Assembly: GCF_900105025.1 (NCBI RefSeq)
Contig: NZ_LT629759.1
Span: 1,736,001-1,800,000 of the forward strand
Direction: 5' to 3'
DNA from: Parafannyhessea umbonata
GTDB taxonomy: Bacteria; Actinomycetota; Coriobacteriia; Coriobacteriales; Atopobiaceae
Length of the DNA stretch: 64,000 nucleotides
Each line of letters opens with the position of its first letter. Within the stretch, counting starts at the first letter, position 1. Of the stretch, positions 1-8,515 are shown piece by piece. The notes below the pieces were generated by a model, which searched no databases, had not been told where the DNA came from, and worked only from the letters and a program-made list of their open reading frames with translations. Made by a program: the position numbers and the translations under genes.

Positions 1-29
1 GGTGTGCGGCATGCTATAGTTCAACAATA

Positions 30-41
30 GAACGTTTGTTC
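30..41. promoter_or_regulatory. LexA-like SOS box upstream of the Rpn nuclease
   Basis: The sequence GAACGTTTGTTC is a perfect GAAC-N4-GTTC palindrome, the core of LexA boxes in Gram-positive bacteria, with GA after the right arm extending the match. It lies 24 bp before the ATG at 65 and just after a possible -10 (TATAGT, 15-20). That placement suits a repressor operator. LexA itself is not in the window, so binding is inferred. Confidence 0.5.
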
Positions 42-153
42 GATTCATGGAGAGGAGCGCACACATGGAGCAGGACATCAGAAATCTGGTGCAGGAGTCG
101 AGGCTCGTTGGAAGTCACTCACCATTGCGAACGATTTCGTCTTCGGAAAGGTC

Positions 154-1038
154 ATGCTCGACGAGGACCTCTGCAAGGAGGTGCTCGAGGCAATTCTCGC
201 CACTGACATCGAGAAGATCGAGTACGTTGGGCGTCAGGATGCCATCGATGTGACCGAAGACGGACACGGCGTACGTCTTGACGTCTACGTCCGTGATGAC
301 AGGGGAACGGTCTACAGCGTCGAGATGCAGGCAACTGATACGCATGAGCTTCCGCAACGCTCACGCTACTATCACGCGATGCTTGCCCTCTCCCAGATTG
401 GCAAGGGTGCCCCTTACCGCTCTCTTAGGGATTCCTACGTCATATTCATCTGCGGGTTCGATTTATTTGGGTTGGGACGCAGGGTATACTCATTCCAAAG
501 CCGTTGCGAGGACGATTCAGACCTCTGTCTGAACGACGGAGTGCATACCATCTTTCTCGCAGCCACTTCGCCCACGGAACCGCAGGAGGGCCCACGGGTA
601 AACGAGCTCCTTGACTACATTTCCTCTCGAAAGGTCACGGGAGAGCTCTCCTCAAGGCTCAACGAGGCCGTGGAGCACGTCCTCGACAACCGCAAATGGA
701 GGCTTGAGTTCATGATGCAGGCAATCAAGGATCAGCTCAATGTCGACAAGGGTCGCGAGCTCGGTCTCGAGGAAGGCCGCAAGCTTGGTCTTGAGGAAGG
801 TCGTCGGCTGGGGCTCGACGAGGGACGAAAGCTTGGCCTAGACGAGGGGCACAAGCTCGGGTTAGATGAGGGACACAAGCTCGGGCTCGAAGAAGGCCAG
901 ACCATCGGCGAGGAACGGCTTGCGGAGCTTGTTGCACGACTTCACGAAGACGGGCGACAAGATGACATCGTTCGCGCAGCTGCGGACCCCGCGTTTAGGG
1001 CGAACCTATTCAGCGAATACTCCATCGGCTTGGAATAA
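154..1038 (+). CDS. Rpn-family (PD-(D/E)XK) recombination-promoting nuclease, N-terminus frameshifted
   Basis: Resembles the Rpn/T_den_put_tspse family: DNA endonucleases of the PD-(D/E)XK fold, often called transposases although they are not insertion sequences. In the core, the stretch around RLDVYVRDD followed by YSVEMQ matches the family's D-x(n)-ExQ active site. The family's N-terminal block (WKSLTIANDFVFGKVM) is readable from about 109 in this frame but has no start codon before it. A good start and leader (ATG 65, MEQDIRNLVQES) lies in another frame. One base appears to be missing near 95-108. The gene is either broken, translated from ATG 154 without the conserved block, or affected by a sequence error. 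The C-terminus carries tandem ELGLEEGR-type octapeptides. A LexA-like box precedes it. Confidence 0.7.
   Translation: MLDEDLCKEVLEAILATDIEKIEYVGRQDAIDVTEDGHGVRLDVYVRDDRGTVYSVEMQATDTHELPQRSRYYHAMLALSQIGKGAPYRSLRDSYVIFICGFDLFGLGRRVYSFQSRCEDDSDLCLNDGVHTIFLAATSPTEPQEGPRVNELLDYISSRKVTGELSSRLNEAVEHVLDNRKWRLEFMMQAIKDQLNVDKGRELGLEEGRKLGLEEGRRLGLDEGRKLGLDEGHKLGLDEGHKLGLEEGQTIGEERLAELVARLHEDGRQDDIVRAAADPAFRANLFSEYSIGLE
752..900 (+). repeat. In-frame 24-bp tandem repeats in the Rpn gene
   Basis: About six consecutive copies of a 24-bp unit encode variants of LGLEEGRK (LGLEEGRR, LGLDEGRK, LGLDEGHK). Copies differ by several silent and conservative changes, so the array is old or kept under protein-level selection. 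Similar charged Gly/Glu repeats are common at Rpn C-termini and vary in number between strains. Confidence 0.8.
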
Positions 1039-1100
1039 CGCATAGCGTCTATAGACCGCTGTACCAAGTCCACGTATAGGCACGCACATAGCAACTAGCC

Positions 1101-1120
1101 GGGGGCGGCACGCCGCCCCC
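1101..1120. terminator. Hairpin between convergent genes
   Basis: A perfect inverted repeat GGGGGCGGC-AC-GCCGCCCCC lies between the ends of the Rpn gene (1038) and the leftward phosphatase (1128). No run of T follows on either side, so it is a hairpin that may serve both genes, not a classic intrinsic terminator. Confidence 0.5.
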
Positions 1121-1127
1121 CACCGCG

Positions 1128-1754
1128 CTAATTGACTGGCCTGAACTTCTCCGCCTTTACCGGCATACACACGAGCTCGAATTCGCCATCCGTCGCCACG
1201 ATGGTTGCAATACCCGCATTTGGCACGCGCATGGTGGTGCTTACCAACCTCCGGGAGAAACCGGACATCTTTGCGAACTCTAGCACCACATACCGCAGGT
1301 AGGCGCCATGCCCAACCACCAAAATGTTGTCGCCATCGGCACTCTCTTTGTACATCTTCTTGAAGGCGCGCCTCACGCGTTCGCGCACCTCTTTCCCGCT
1401 CTCGCCACCCACGGACGAGAAGTCCTGACGAAGGAAGCAGCGAGTAAACGTACCCCTGTTGTCCTTATAGGGCTTGCCGTCGATGTCACCAAAGTCGAAC
1501 TCACGGAGATTCGCATTCACCCTTGTCTCGACGTTCCTCCCCGCGAGCAGCACCTCTGCCGTCTGATGGGTGCGGTTTAGGGGTGAGACGTAGCACCTCG
1601 CAAACTCTATCTGCGAAAGGGCTTTTGCACTCCTCTCGATCGCGGGAACGCTCTCGGACACAAGGGGCGAGTCGACCCTACCCCCCTGGATTATCTTGTC
1701 GCGGTTGAACTCGGTTCTTCCGTGGCGAACATAGTAGAAAGTGACCTTTTTCAT
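1128..1754 (-). CDS. Histidine phosphatase (phosphoglycerate-mutase-like)
   Basis: A 208-aa member of the histidine phosphatase superfamily, cytoplasmic, hydrolysing a small phosphate ester that cannot be told from sequence. The RHG motif with the catalytic His is at residues 10-12 (YYVRHGRTEFN). The second conserved His is in VVGHGAYLR near residue 147, and GESGKEVRERV matches the family's proton-donor Glu region. Start ATG 1754 follows AAGGATG. It stands alone: the LCP gene upstream on the same strand ends 40 bp before it and the gene on the other side converges. CobC/GpmB-type or general phosphatase are both possible. Confidence 0.82.
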   Translation of the reverse strand: MKKVTFYYVRHGRTEFNRDKIIQGGRVDSPLVSESVPAIERSAKALSQIEFARCYVSPLNRTHQTAEVLLAGRNVETRVNANLREFDFGDIDGKPYKDNRGTFTRCFLRQDFSSVGGESGKEVRERVRRAFKKMYKESADGDNILVVGHGAYLRYVVLEFAKMSGFSRRLVSTTMRVPNAGIATIVATDGEFELVCMPVKAEKFRPVN

Positions 1755-1793
1755 GCATGCACATCCTTATTGAAATCATCGGGTCGACAGTGG

Positions 1794-3020
1794 CTACTGA
1801 ACGCCATTCGCGACCGTCGAGGGGTCCCCTCCCTGGTTGACAACCTGCATCATGGTCGCCGTGGCCTGCTCGTCCGCCACGACGTAGGAAACGCCGCCTA
1901 TCGTCTGTGGACTCGAGGGAATGGAGGCACTGTATATCGTGGGCCCACCAATCGCAAAGCGGGTGAGGAGCGGAATGATGTTGTAGCAGCGCATCGTTGT
2001 GGACAGGAGTCCGCCCATGGCCTTCCCGACGGAGGGTAGCGACAACGGGTTTGACAGGGCCTTCTTCATGATTGCCGAAATCAGTATCCGCTGGTCCTCC
2101 TGCCGCTGGTAGTCACCATTCGCAAACCCATGCCGCACGCGCGAGAAGAGCATCGCCGTATGCCCATCCATCTCGTGCGTGCCAGCAGGGAGCACAAGAC
2201 CTGTGTAGCCCGGGTCGTTCACGTCCACGGGTACGTCGACCGTGACGCCCCCGAGCGCGTTCACGAGCGCCTCGATACCGTCGAAGTGGACGAGGGCCAC
2301 ATGGCTGACGCCTACCCCCGTGAGGCTCTTCACCGCCTTGACGGCGGCCGCTGCGCCACCAAACGCGTATGCCGCGTTAATCTTCTGCGTACCATGGCCG
2401 TCTATCTGCACCATCGTGTCTCGCGGTATGGATACCATGGTCACCTTGGCAGCTAGCGGGTCTATACGACACAGAATCATCGTGTCCGTCCTGCTTACCG
2501 TGTCGCCCTCCCGCGCGTCCGAGCCAAGGGCGAGCACGTAGTAGGGCGTGAGCGGAACGTGCATGGACAGCTCACTCGAAAGGCTCGTCGCAACGTCATC
2601 GGAAAACGCAATGCTCCGGTCTATGGGAACGCATATCAAGAGGTAGAGTCCAACGATAACGGCGAGGACGGTGAGAAGGACGTTTCGGGCGCGGTGCGGG
2701 CGCCTCCTAGGCTCCCCCTGATAGGCCGGCTGCTCGGGATAGCCGTACTGCTGCGGATACCCCTGCTGGCCAAAGGACTGCTGCTGCGGATAGTACGGCC
2801 TCTGCGATGCCGCCTGACCCTGGGAGCGACGCCCTTCTCCCCGGCCGATGTCGCGGAGGGCGTCTCCCAGACGAGAGCGACGGCTCACCACGGCGCCGCC
2901 GTTCCTGCTTTCAGGCCGTCCCTGTCGTCCCCGCTGACGTGAGGTATAGCGACGCGGGTCATCGTAGTCGTAGGCGTCCGCACCGTCATCGCGGCTGCCG
3001 CCCGGCCTATACTGCACCAT
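1794..3020 (-). CDS. LytR-CpsA-Psr (LCP) family cell-wall glycopolymer ligase
   Basis: A 408-aa membrane-anchored enzyme of the family that transfers undecaprenyl-linked glycopolymers (teichoic-acid-like or capsular) to peptidoglycan. Residues 1-110 are a charged, then Gln/Tyr/Pro-rich cytoplasmic tail; one membrane helix spans about 113-133 (LLTVLAVIVGLYLLI); the LCP domain follows outside. LCP hallmarks are LGSDAREG, RTDTMILCRID, VSIPRDTMV, KINAAYAFGG and LFSRVRHGFANGDYQRQEDQ. Its start overlaps the end of nudC by 14 bp, so the two are probably co-transcribed. The 110-residue tail is longer than in most LCP proteins and may be a regulatory or interaction region. Confidence 0.93.
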   Translation of the reverse strand: MVQYRPGGSRDDGADAYDYDDPRRYTSRQRGRQGRPESRNGGAVVSRRSRLGDALRDIGRGEGRRSQGQAASQRPYYPQQQSFGQQGYPQQYGYPEQPAYQGEPRRRPHRARNVLLTVLAVIVGLYLLICVPIDRSIAFSDDVATSLSSELSMHVPLTPYYVLALGSDAREGDTVSRTDTMILCRIDPLAAKVTMVSIPRDTMVQIDGHGTQKINAAYAFGGAAAAVKAVKSLTGVGVSHVALVHFDGIEALVNALGGVTVDVPVDVNDPGYTGLVLPAGTHEMDGHTAMLFSRVRHGFANGDYQRQEDQRILISAIMKKALSNPLSLPSVGKAMGGLLSTTMRCYNIIPLLTRFAIGGPTIYSASIPSSPQTIGGVSYVVADEQATATMMQVVNQGGDPSTVANGVQ

Positions 3021-3915
3021 CGCGTCCTCCCCGCTGGTTGGGCATCGGCTCGTCGCCGCGGGCGAAGAGCTCGATCATCTCGTTCGTGAGGCTCGACGTG
3101 TCCTCGTGTTCGCGCGGGAGGTCGCGTCTTGCCACCCATCGCGCGACGGAGAGCTCGACGTGGTCGGGCCGCGCCGTCGGGTCGCCGTCCACGTCCGCGA
3201 AGAACCCCATGAGCAGCGAGTCGGAAAACGACCACGGCTGGCTCTTGTAGTAGCGGATGTTGCGGACGCGCAGGCCCACCTCCTCCATTACCTCGCGCTC
3301 GATGGTCTGCTCCAGCGTCTCGCCCACCTCGCAGAAGCCCGACACGAGGGCGTAGTGCTTGTACCGCCCCTGGGCGAACTTGGTGAGCAGGAGGCTGTCG
3401 CCCCGCGTGATACCCACGATGATGCAAGGATTGATGCGCGGGTACACGACGTTTCCGCACGAGGGGCACGCGAGCTCGCGGCTGGTGGCAACGTGTCCCA
3501 GCTCGCAGCCGCAGCGGCCGCAGTAGCGGTTGTTGAGGTACCACCTCGAAAGCTGCAGCCCGGTGACGGCCGCGAACGCGAGCCATCGCGGCTGGTAGAA
3601 GCGCATGGTCTGCACGGACGCGAACACGAAGCCGCGCGGCATGCCCACGACGCCCGTCTGGATCGCAGCCTCGTCCACCAGGAAGAAGTCGTTCCCGTCG
3701 ACGCGGAAGAGGTAGCGTGGCGCCAGCGCGCCCACCCCACGGGCTTCCGGGCCAAGCACGGCCTGCCAGTCGCGAACGCGCGGCAGCACGAGGTTGCCGT
3801 CCTTCTCGGCCAGAAGTACGTTGTCGCCCTGGTATGCGAGGGCGTACGCCTCGGGCGTAGGCTCCTTGGGAGCGTACGCGTTGTCGAAGCCATGGTCGCC
3901 GATGTCCTGAATCAC
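3007..3915 (-). CDS. nudC: NAD(+) diphosphatase NudC (Nudix hydrolase)
   Basis: A 302-aa enzyme that hydrolyses NADH/NAD+ to NMN(H) and AMP and can decap NAD-capped RNA. A four-Cys zinc ribbon (CGRCGCELG ... CPSCG) is followed by the Nudix box GFCEVGETLEQTIEREVMEE and the NADH-pyrophosphatase signature SQPWSFSDS. The start is placed at GTG 3915 because GGGAGGA sits 9 bases upstream and the protein then begins VIQDIGDHGF. A longer reading from GTG 4074 would add 53 residues with no family similarity. It precedes the LCP gene and overlaps it. Confidence 0.92.
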   Translation of the reverse strand: MIQDIGDHGFDNAYAPKEPTPEAYALAYQGDNVLLAEKDGNLVLPRVRDWQAVLGPEARGVGALAPRYLFRVDGNDFFLVDEAAIQTGVVGMPRGFVFASVQTMRFYQPRWLAFAAVTGLQLSRWYLNNRYCGRCGCELGHVATSRELACPSCGNVVYPRINPCIIVGITRGDSLLLTKFAQGRYKHYALVSGFCEVGETLEQTIEREVMEEVGLRVRNIRYYKSQPWSFSDSLLMGFFADVDGDPTARPDHVELSVARWVARRDLPREHEDTSSLTNEMIELFARGDEPMPNQRGGRDGAV

Positions 3916-4081
3916 GTTATGGGTCCTCCCAGGGCGCGTCGGCCGCCCGGCGGGCGGCACAGGTGAGAAGAGCATATACCCTGGCCGCAACCCCCGCGGC
4001 AAATACGCCGTACCCACAAGGAACGCGTGGAGTCCTCGCGCGGAGGGAGCGGGAGCACAAGGGCGGGCGCGCACGAAAGAA

Positions 4082-4109
4082 GGGCCCCGGCCGGAGCCGG
4101 AGCCCTTTT
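4082..4109. terminator. Bidirectional hairpin terminator after xfp
   Basis: GGGCCCCGGC-cgga-GCCGGAGCCC is followed by TTTT on the plus strand and preceded by GAAAGAA, which gives a T-rich tail on the minus strand. It ends the leftward phosphoketolase transcript about 75 bp past the stop codon. Confidence 0.75.
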
Positions 4110-4181
4110 GGCCTTACGGCCTAGGAAGCAGGTGGACGCACGGTGCGACGGTCCGCGGTCCAAGGAGAAAGCTTGGTGCGA

Positions 4182-6683
4182 CTACTCGTCGTTGTCGCCG
4201 CCGGTGGAGGACATGGCGGCTGCGGAGTTGTCCTGGCCCACCACGTCACGCCAGCTCCACTCGGTGAAGCGCGGGTGATCGTAGCCGTTGTCCACGGCGA
4301 ACTGGAAGGCCTCCTCACGGAAGTCGCGGTACTCCTTGATCTTCTCGGCGTACTTGTCCGCGTCGAGGATCTCGAGGGCGTGGGCGGCGAGGGCGAAGCG
4401 ATCCATCTCGTTCAGGCGCAGCATGTCGAACGGGGTGGTGGTGGAACCCTCCTCCATGTAGCCGTGCACGTGGAAGTTGTCGTGGTTCGGACGGCCGTGG
4501 ATGAGGCCGTAGATGGTGTGCGCATAGGCGTGGAACGCGAAGAGCACGGGCACGTCCTCGCCGAAGAGCTTGGTGAACTCCTCATCGGTGAGGGAGGCGT
4601 CGTTCTCCTCGTGGTCCTGGATGGCAAGGAGCTTGACGACGTTCACGAAGCGCACCTTGATGCCGAGGTCCTGCAGGGCGTCGGACGCCGCGAGCATCTC
4701 GAGCGTCGGGACGTCGCCGCAGCAGGCCAAAACGATGTCCGGCTGCTCGCCGTCCTTGACGTTGCCGGCCCAATCCCAGGTCGCAGCACCCTTCTGGAGC
4801 TCGAGCTGAGCCTCGTCGATGCTCTGGAACGTAGGCGCGGGCTGCTTGCCGGCGAAGATCGCGTTGATCTTGTTGGTGGACTTGTAGGCCTCCTCGCCCA
4901 CGCACAAGAGCATGTTCGCGTCTGCCGGGTAGTAGATCTGGACGACGTGGTCGTTGTGGAAGTTCTTGTTGAGCAGCAGGTCGACGAAGCCGGGGTCCTG
5001 GTGGCTGAAGCCGTTGTGGTCCTGACGCCAGACGTGGCTGGACAGCAGGATGTTGAGGCTCGCGATGGGCTTGCGCCAGGGGATGTGGCGCACGGTGGCC
5101 TCGAGCCACTTCGCGTGCTGGTTGATCATGGAGTCGACCACGTGGATGAACGACTCGTACGAGCTCCAGACGCCGTGGCGGCCGGTGAGCAGGAAGCCCT
5201 CGAGCAGGCCCTCGCACTGGTGCTCGGACAGCTGCTCTATCACGCCGCCCGTGGTGCTGAGGTAGGAGTCGTTCTCGGGGTCGGCGTTGAAGCCGGCGTC
5301 CCACTGCTTGTCAGTGAGCTTGTAGGCTGCCTGCAGGCGGTTGGACGCGGTCTCGTCCGGGCCGAAGACGCGGAACTTCGTGAGGTTCAGCTTCAGCACG
5401 TCAGCCGTGTAGTTGCCGAACACGCGGGACGCCTCGGTCGTGCCGTAGCCATGGCCCTTCTCGGCCACCGGAATCTCGTAGTCGTGGATGTCGGGGAGCT
5501 CGAGGTCCTCGCGGATCAGGCCGCCGTTGGCGTTGGGGTTGGCGCCCAGGCGCAGGTCGCCCTGGGGCATGAACTCCGTGACCTCGGGCTTGAGGGAGCC
5601 GTCCTCGTTCCAGAGCTCGGCGGGCTTGTAGGAGCGCAGCCAGCCGCGCAGCACGCGGAAGTGCTCGTGGGTGTCCTTGGCGGAGGTCAGTGGCACCTGG
5701 TGGGCACGCCAGCTGCCCTCGGTCTTCTTGCCGTCGATGTACTTGGGGCAGGTCCAGCCCTTGGGGGTCCTGAAGACGATCATGGGGTACGCGGGGCGGG
5801 CGGTCTCGCCGGCGAGCGCGCGCCACTTGATGTCGCAGATCTCGTTGAAGACCTGCTCGAGAAGGGCAGCGAAGCGACGGTGGATCGAGATGTGGGACTC
5901 GTCGTCGAAGCCGGCCTCGAACGTGTAGGGGTGGTAGCCCATGCCGCGGAAGAACTCGTTGCGCTCTTCGTCGGAGATGCGGGCGAGGATCGTGGGGTTG
6001 GCGATCTTGTAGCCGTTGAGGTGCAGGATCGGCAGGACTATGCCGTCCGTGAGCGGGTTCACGAGCTTGTTGGTCTGCCAGGACGTGGCGAGCGGGCCGG
6101 TCTCGGCCTCGCCGTCACCCACGACGGCGAACGCGAGCAGGCTGGGGTTGTTGAGCACGGCGCCGTAGGCGTGTGACAGCGTGTAGCCAAGCTCGCCGCC
6201 CTCGTGGATGGAGCCAGGCGTCTCGGGCGCGAAGTGGCTGGGGATGCCGCCGGGATAGCTGAACTGGCGGAAGAACTTCTGGAGTCCGGCCTCGTCATCG
6301 GTGATATCCGGACGAATCTCGCGGTAGGTGCCGTCGAGCAGGGACTGCGAGGTGCCGGCGGGTCCGCCGTGGCCCGGCCCCATGAAGAACACGACGCTCT
6401 GGCCGTGGTCGTGGATGAGGCGGTTGGCGTGGCCCATGAGGAAGTTGATGCCGGGGGTCGTTCCCCAGTGGCCGACAAGGCGGTGCTTCACGTCCGCACG
6501 ACCGAAGTCGCGGGTCTCACCGGTCTTCTCGTCCACCCAATCCGAGCGCATGAGGGGGTTGCTGCGCAGGTAGATCTGGCCGACGGACATGTAGTTCGCG
6601 GCGCGCCAGTACTTGTCGACCCACGCGAGCTCTTCCTCGGCGACGGGTGCGTCGAGCTTCTTCCAGGGGGTTCCAAGGTCCAT
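4182..6683 (-). CDS. xfp: Xylulose-5-phosphate/fructose-6-phosphate phosphoketolase
   Basis: An 833-aa thiamine-diphosphate enzyme that splits xylulose-5-P (and usually fructose-6-P) with phosphate to acetyl-phosphate plus glyceraldehyde-3-P or erythrose-4-P, the key step of heterolactic and bifid-type fermentation. Full length for the family. Seen are the N-terminal [34 protein letters not shown], the ThDP/Mg motif [15 protein letters not shown] with [11 protein letters not shown], and the C-terminal [24 protein letters not shown] 6683 is chosen because AGGAAG lies 6 bases upstream; an in-frame ATG at 6707 lacks a good site. Its leader carries a copy of the GGCGAGAAG motif. A PTS IIB gene precedes it on the same strand. 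Confidence 0.96.
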   Translation of the reverse strand: MDLGTPWKKLDAPVAEEELAWVDKYWRAANYMSVGQIYLRSNPLMRSDWVDEKTGETRDFGRADVKHRLVGHWGTTPGINFLMGHANRLIHDHGQSVVFFMGPGHGGPAGTSQSLLDGTYREIRPDITDDEAGLQKFFRQFSYPGGIPSHFAPETPGSIHEGGELGYTLSHAYGAVLNNPSLLAFAVVGDGEAETGPLATSWQTNKLVNPLTDGIVLPILHLNGYKIANPTILARISDEERNEFFRGMGYHPYTFEAGFDDESHISIHRRFAALLEQVFNEICDIKWRALAGETARPAYPMIVFRTPKGWTCPKYIDGKKTEGSWRAHQVPLTSAKDTHEHFRVLRGWLRSYKPAELWNEDGSLKPEVTEFMPQGDLRLGANPNANGGLIREDLELPDIHDYEIPVAEKGHGYGTTEASRVFGNYTADVLKLNLTKFRVFGPDETASNRLQAAYKLTDKQWDAGFNADPENDSYLSTTGGVIEQLSEHQCEGLLEGFLLTGRHGVWSSYESFIHVVDSMINQHAKWLEATVRHIPWRKPIASLNILLSSHVWRQDHNGFSHQDPGFVDLLLNKNFHNDHVVQIYYPADANMLLCVGEEAYKSTNKINAIFAGKQPAPTFQSIDEAQLELQKGAATWDWAGNVKDGEQPDIVLACCGDVPTLEMLAASDALQDLGIKVRFVNVVKLLAIQDHEENDASLTDEEFTKLFGEDVPVLFAFHAYAHTIYGLIHGRPNHDNFHVHGYMEEGSTTTPFDMLRLNEMDRFALAAHALEILDADKYAEKIKEYRDFREEAFQFAVDNGYDHPRFTEWSWRDVVGQDNSAAAMSSTGGDNDE

Positions 6684-6710
6684 AAGGACTTCCTTTCGGT
6701 CTGTCACGTT

Positions 6711-6719
6711 CTTCTCGCC
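6711..6719 (-). repeat. Dispersed GGCGAGAAG motif copy in the xfp leader
   Basis: Minus-strand copy reading GGGCGAGAAGAACGTG in the 114-bp gap between the PTS IIB gene and xfp. It is one of the intergenic members of the window-wide repeat described in the findings. Confidence 0.6.
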
Positions 6720-6797
6720 CTGTTGCGGGCGCTACTTGCGTTTGCCTTGCGGCAGGCGGCGCCGCACCGCGTTGCGGCTGGTGCCATGGTGCGAGCC

Positions 6798-7100
6798 CTA
6801 GAGCGCGCCCTTCTCCTTGAGGAAGCCCTCGAGGCCGGCCTTGATCTCTGCGGCGTCGACGATGTTGCGGACGCTCACGACATAGGGAAGGTCCTTCTTG
6901 CCCTCGTCCTCGAGGATGAGGCCAAGGTCGGACATGGTGATGATGAGGTCGCCGTCGAAGCCGGCGATCTGGTCGACGGAGCCGTGCGTGGTCTCGATGG
7001 GCCACCCCTCGTCCGCTACGACCTGCTTGACCCTGGTCTCGAGGATGACGCTCGAGCCAACTCCGGCACGGCAGCACACGAGTGCCTTGTAGGTTGCCAT
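6798..7100 (-). CDS. PTS sugar transporter subunit IIB (ascorbate/galactitol type)
   Basis: A 100-aa stand-alone cytoplasmic phosphocarrier. The phosphorylated Cys lies in the N-terminal loop CCRAGVGSS directly after the first strand (KALV), the pattern of SgaB/GatB-type IIB proteins. Start ATG 7098-7100 follows GGGAGAAGG. No IIA or IIC partner is adjacent. The next gene in the same direction is phosphoketolase, so the protein may serve a pentose or ascorbate-like PTS encoded elsewhere or act in regulation. The DeoR regulator gene is divergent across a 520-bp AT-rich gap. Confidence 0.85.
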   Translation of the reverse strand: MATYKALVCCRAGVGSSVILETRVKQVVADEGWPIETTHGSVDQIAGFDGDLIITMSDLGLILEDEGKKDLPYVVSVRNIVDAAEIKAGLEGFLKEKGAL

Positions 7101-7621
7101 TGCCTTCTCCCTTCCGGCGCGGCTGTCCGCGCCGCCCTCGGGATGCCCGAAGCGCCGGTTCGCGCGCAAAGGGACGCATGCGCGCGGTTGCCTGCCCGCC
7201 CGGCATCCCGTCTGCCTGACGTGCTTCACAGCTGCAATGTGGCATACGACGGAAACAAAGTCAATCCAAACTCATACTTTTTGTCATTTACTCTTAGAAA
7301 TTCGATACGACACGCAAGAGGCACCCGTGCGACAGACGCGCGTCAGCATTTGTGAGAAGAGCCAGTACATGGTGTTTCAACTGGTATTATATCAACATGA
7401 TTCACTTTTATGAACGTTGTGAACGCCTAGTTGAACACAATGGCCCTATAAATTATCAAATGCATATTACGCAATATTGATACATCACGAAAATACGTTG
7501 TGCGAGAAAAGCCAAGCATCCAAACGTTCAATCTGTTCCTAAAATAGCATCAATACAAATGCAAGGCACGCACAGGCGCGAAGCGATGCGGCACCGGCGG
7601 CACGCGGGGAGAAGGGCTCAC
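7101..7621. promoter_or_regulatory. AT-rich divergent promoter region with inverted repeats
   Basis: A 521-bp gap between divergent PTS IIB and DeoR genes, markedly AT-rich from 7240 to 7560. It holds TTGTG (7417-7421) facing CACAA (7436-7440) inside a GAAC-rich stretch, and TATCAA (7454-7459) facing TTGATA (7477-7482) around the symmetric core ATATT-ACGC-AATAT. These are candidate binding sites for the DeoR protein. No confident -35/-10 pair was chosen. Confidence 0.45.
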
Positions 7622-8404
7622 ATGAGGCGCAGCGAGACGTTCGTCACCAGAAGGCGCGAGGCCATCATGAGGCTCCTGGAGGGTCGCGAGAGCGCCGGCG
7701 TGGGCGAGCTCGCGGAGCGCTTCGACGTGTCGCCGCTCACGATCCGCCGCGACCTGGACTACCTGGAGGGGCGCGGCATGGTGACGCGCCAGTACGGCCG
7801 CGTCACCATAGCGGACGCACTGGGGCGGCCCTCTGGCTCGCGCCGCGTGCTCGCGAAGAAGGCCATCGCCGCAGAGGCCGCGCGCCACGTGGAGGACGGC
7901 GACGCGATCTTCGTGAACGCAAGCTCGACCGCGCTCGAGATGATCGAGCTGATAGAGGCGGACGACGTATCCGTTATCACCAACAACAGCAAGATCATGC
8001 TCCTGAAGGGGCCGCTGCGCCAGACCATACTGCTCACGGGCGGCACCGCCGTGCCGCCGCGCGCCTCGCTCACCGGCGAGCTCGCCATGGACGTGATCCG
8101 CCGCTACCAGGCCGCGAAGTGCTTCATAGGCTGCAGCGGCATCAGCGCGGAGCACGGCCTCACGTCGAACACCGTGCCGGAGACCGCGGTGGACTCGCTC
8201 ATGCTGGAGCAGTCGCGCGAGCACTACCTGCTGCTGGACTCGTTCAAGATCGGCAAGAGCTACACCTACCCCATCGCGCCGGCGCACATGGCGGACACGG
8301 TCATAACGGATGACGGCGCCACGGACGAGCAGGTTGACCACCTCTACATGGCAGGCGTGAAGAACGTGATCGTGGCCACGACCTCGATTCCCGAGGGAGC
8401 CTAG
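7622..8404 (+). CDS. DeoR/GlpR-family transcriptional regulator
   Basis: A 260-aa sugar-phosphate-responsive repressor. The N-terminal winged helix-turn-helix (RREAIMRLLEG ... VGELAERFDVSPLTIRRDLDYLE) matches the DeoR signature. The C-terminal DeoRC sensor domain shows IFVNASSTALEMIELI and CFIGCSGISAEHGLT. ATG 7622 is preferred over the upstream ATG 7559 because GGAGAAGG lies 8 bases before it and the protein then starts in the family's usual place. It is divergent from the PTS IIB/phosphoketolase genes, which are its most likely targets, and sits 111 bp upstream of the epimerase. Confidence 0.9.
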   Translation: MRRSETFVTRRREAIMRLLEGRESAGVGELAERFDVSPLTIRRDLDYLEGRGMVTRQYGRVTIADALGRPSGSRRVLAKKAIAAEAARHVEDGDAIFVNASSTALEMIELIEADDVSVITNNSKIMLLKGPLRQTILLTGGTAVPPRASLTGELAMDVIRRYQAAKCFIGCSGISAEHGLTSNTVPETAVDSLMLEQSREHYLLLDSFKIGKSYTYPIAPAHMADTVITDDGATDEQVDHLYMAGVKNVIVATTSIPEGA

Positions 8405-8515
8405 CCACTCGTCCACTCACCACGAGGGGGCGCGTCCCTCTCGCCTACCATGGTTCTTGCCACGAGGAATGCCGCCGCGGCGCGACGGCCCGGCGCAACC
8501 GCCAGAGGAGGAGCC

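Noticed and set aside
752-900. CRISPR-like short tandem repeats
   Set aside because: The units are contiguous, in frame, without spacers, and encode a protein repeat typical of Rpn C-termini.
154-1038. Insertion sequence or transposase
   Set aside because: Rpn-family proteins are often labelled transposases, but no terminal inverted repeats or target duplication were seen and the fold is a PD-(D/E)XK nuclease.
2141-2151. GCGAGAAGAGC in the LCP gene as a copy of the dispersed motif
   Set aside because: It encodes the conserved FSRVR block of LCP proteins on the other strand and lacks the second leading G, so protein conservation explains it.
4143-6176. A 677-codon open frame on the strand opposite phosphoketolase
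   Set aside because: It is the complement of a GC-rich, strongly codon-biased gene; its Val/Leu/Glu-rich translation has no family features and no ribosome site. The same holds for long antisense frames over sbcC, purL and the ECF ATPase.
7411-7424. A third LexA box (GAACGTTGTGAAC)
   Set aside because: The right arm is GAAC rather than GTTC, so it is a direct repeat and not the LexA palindrome.
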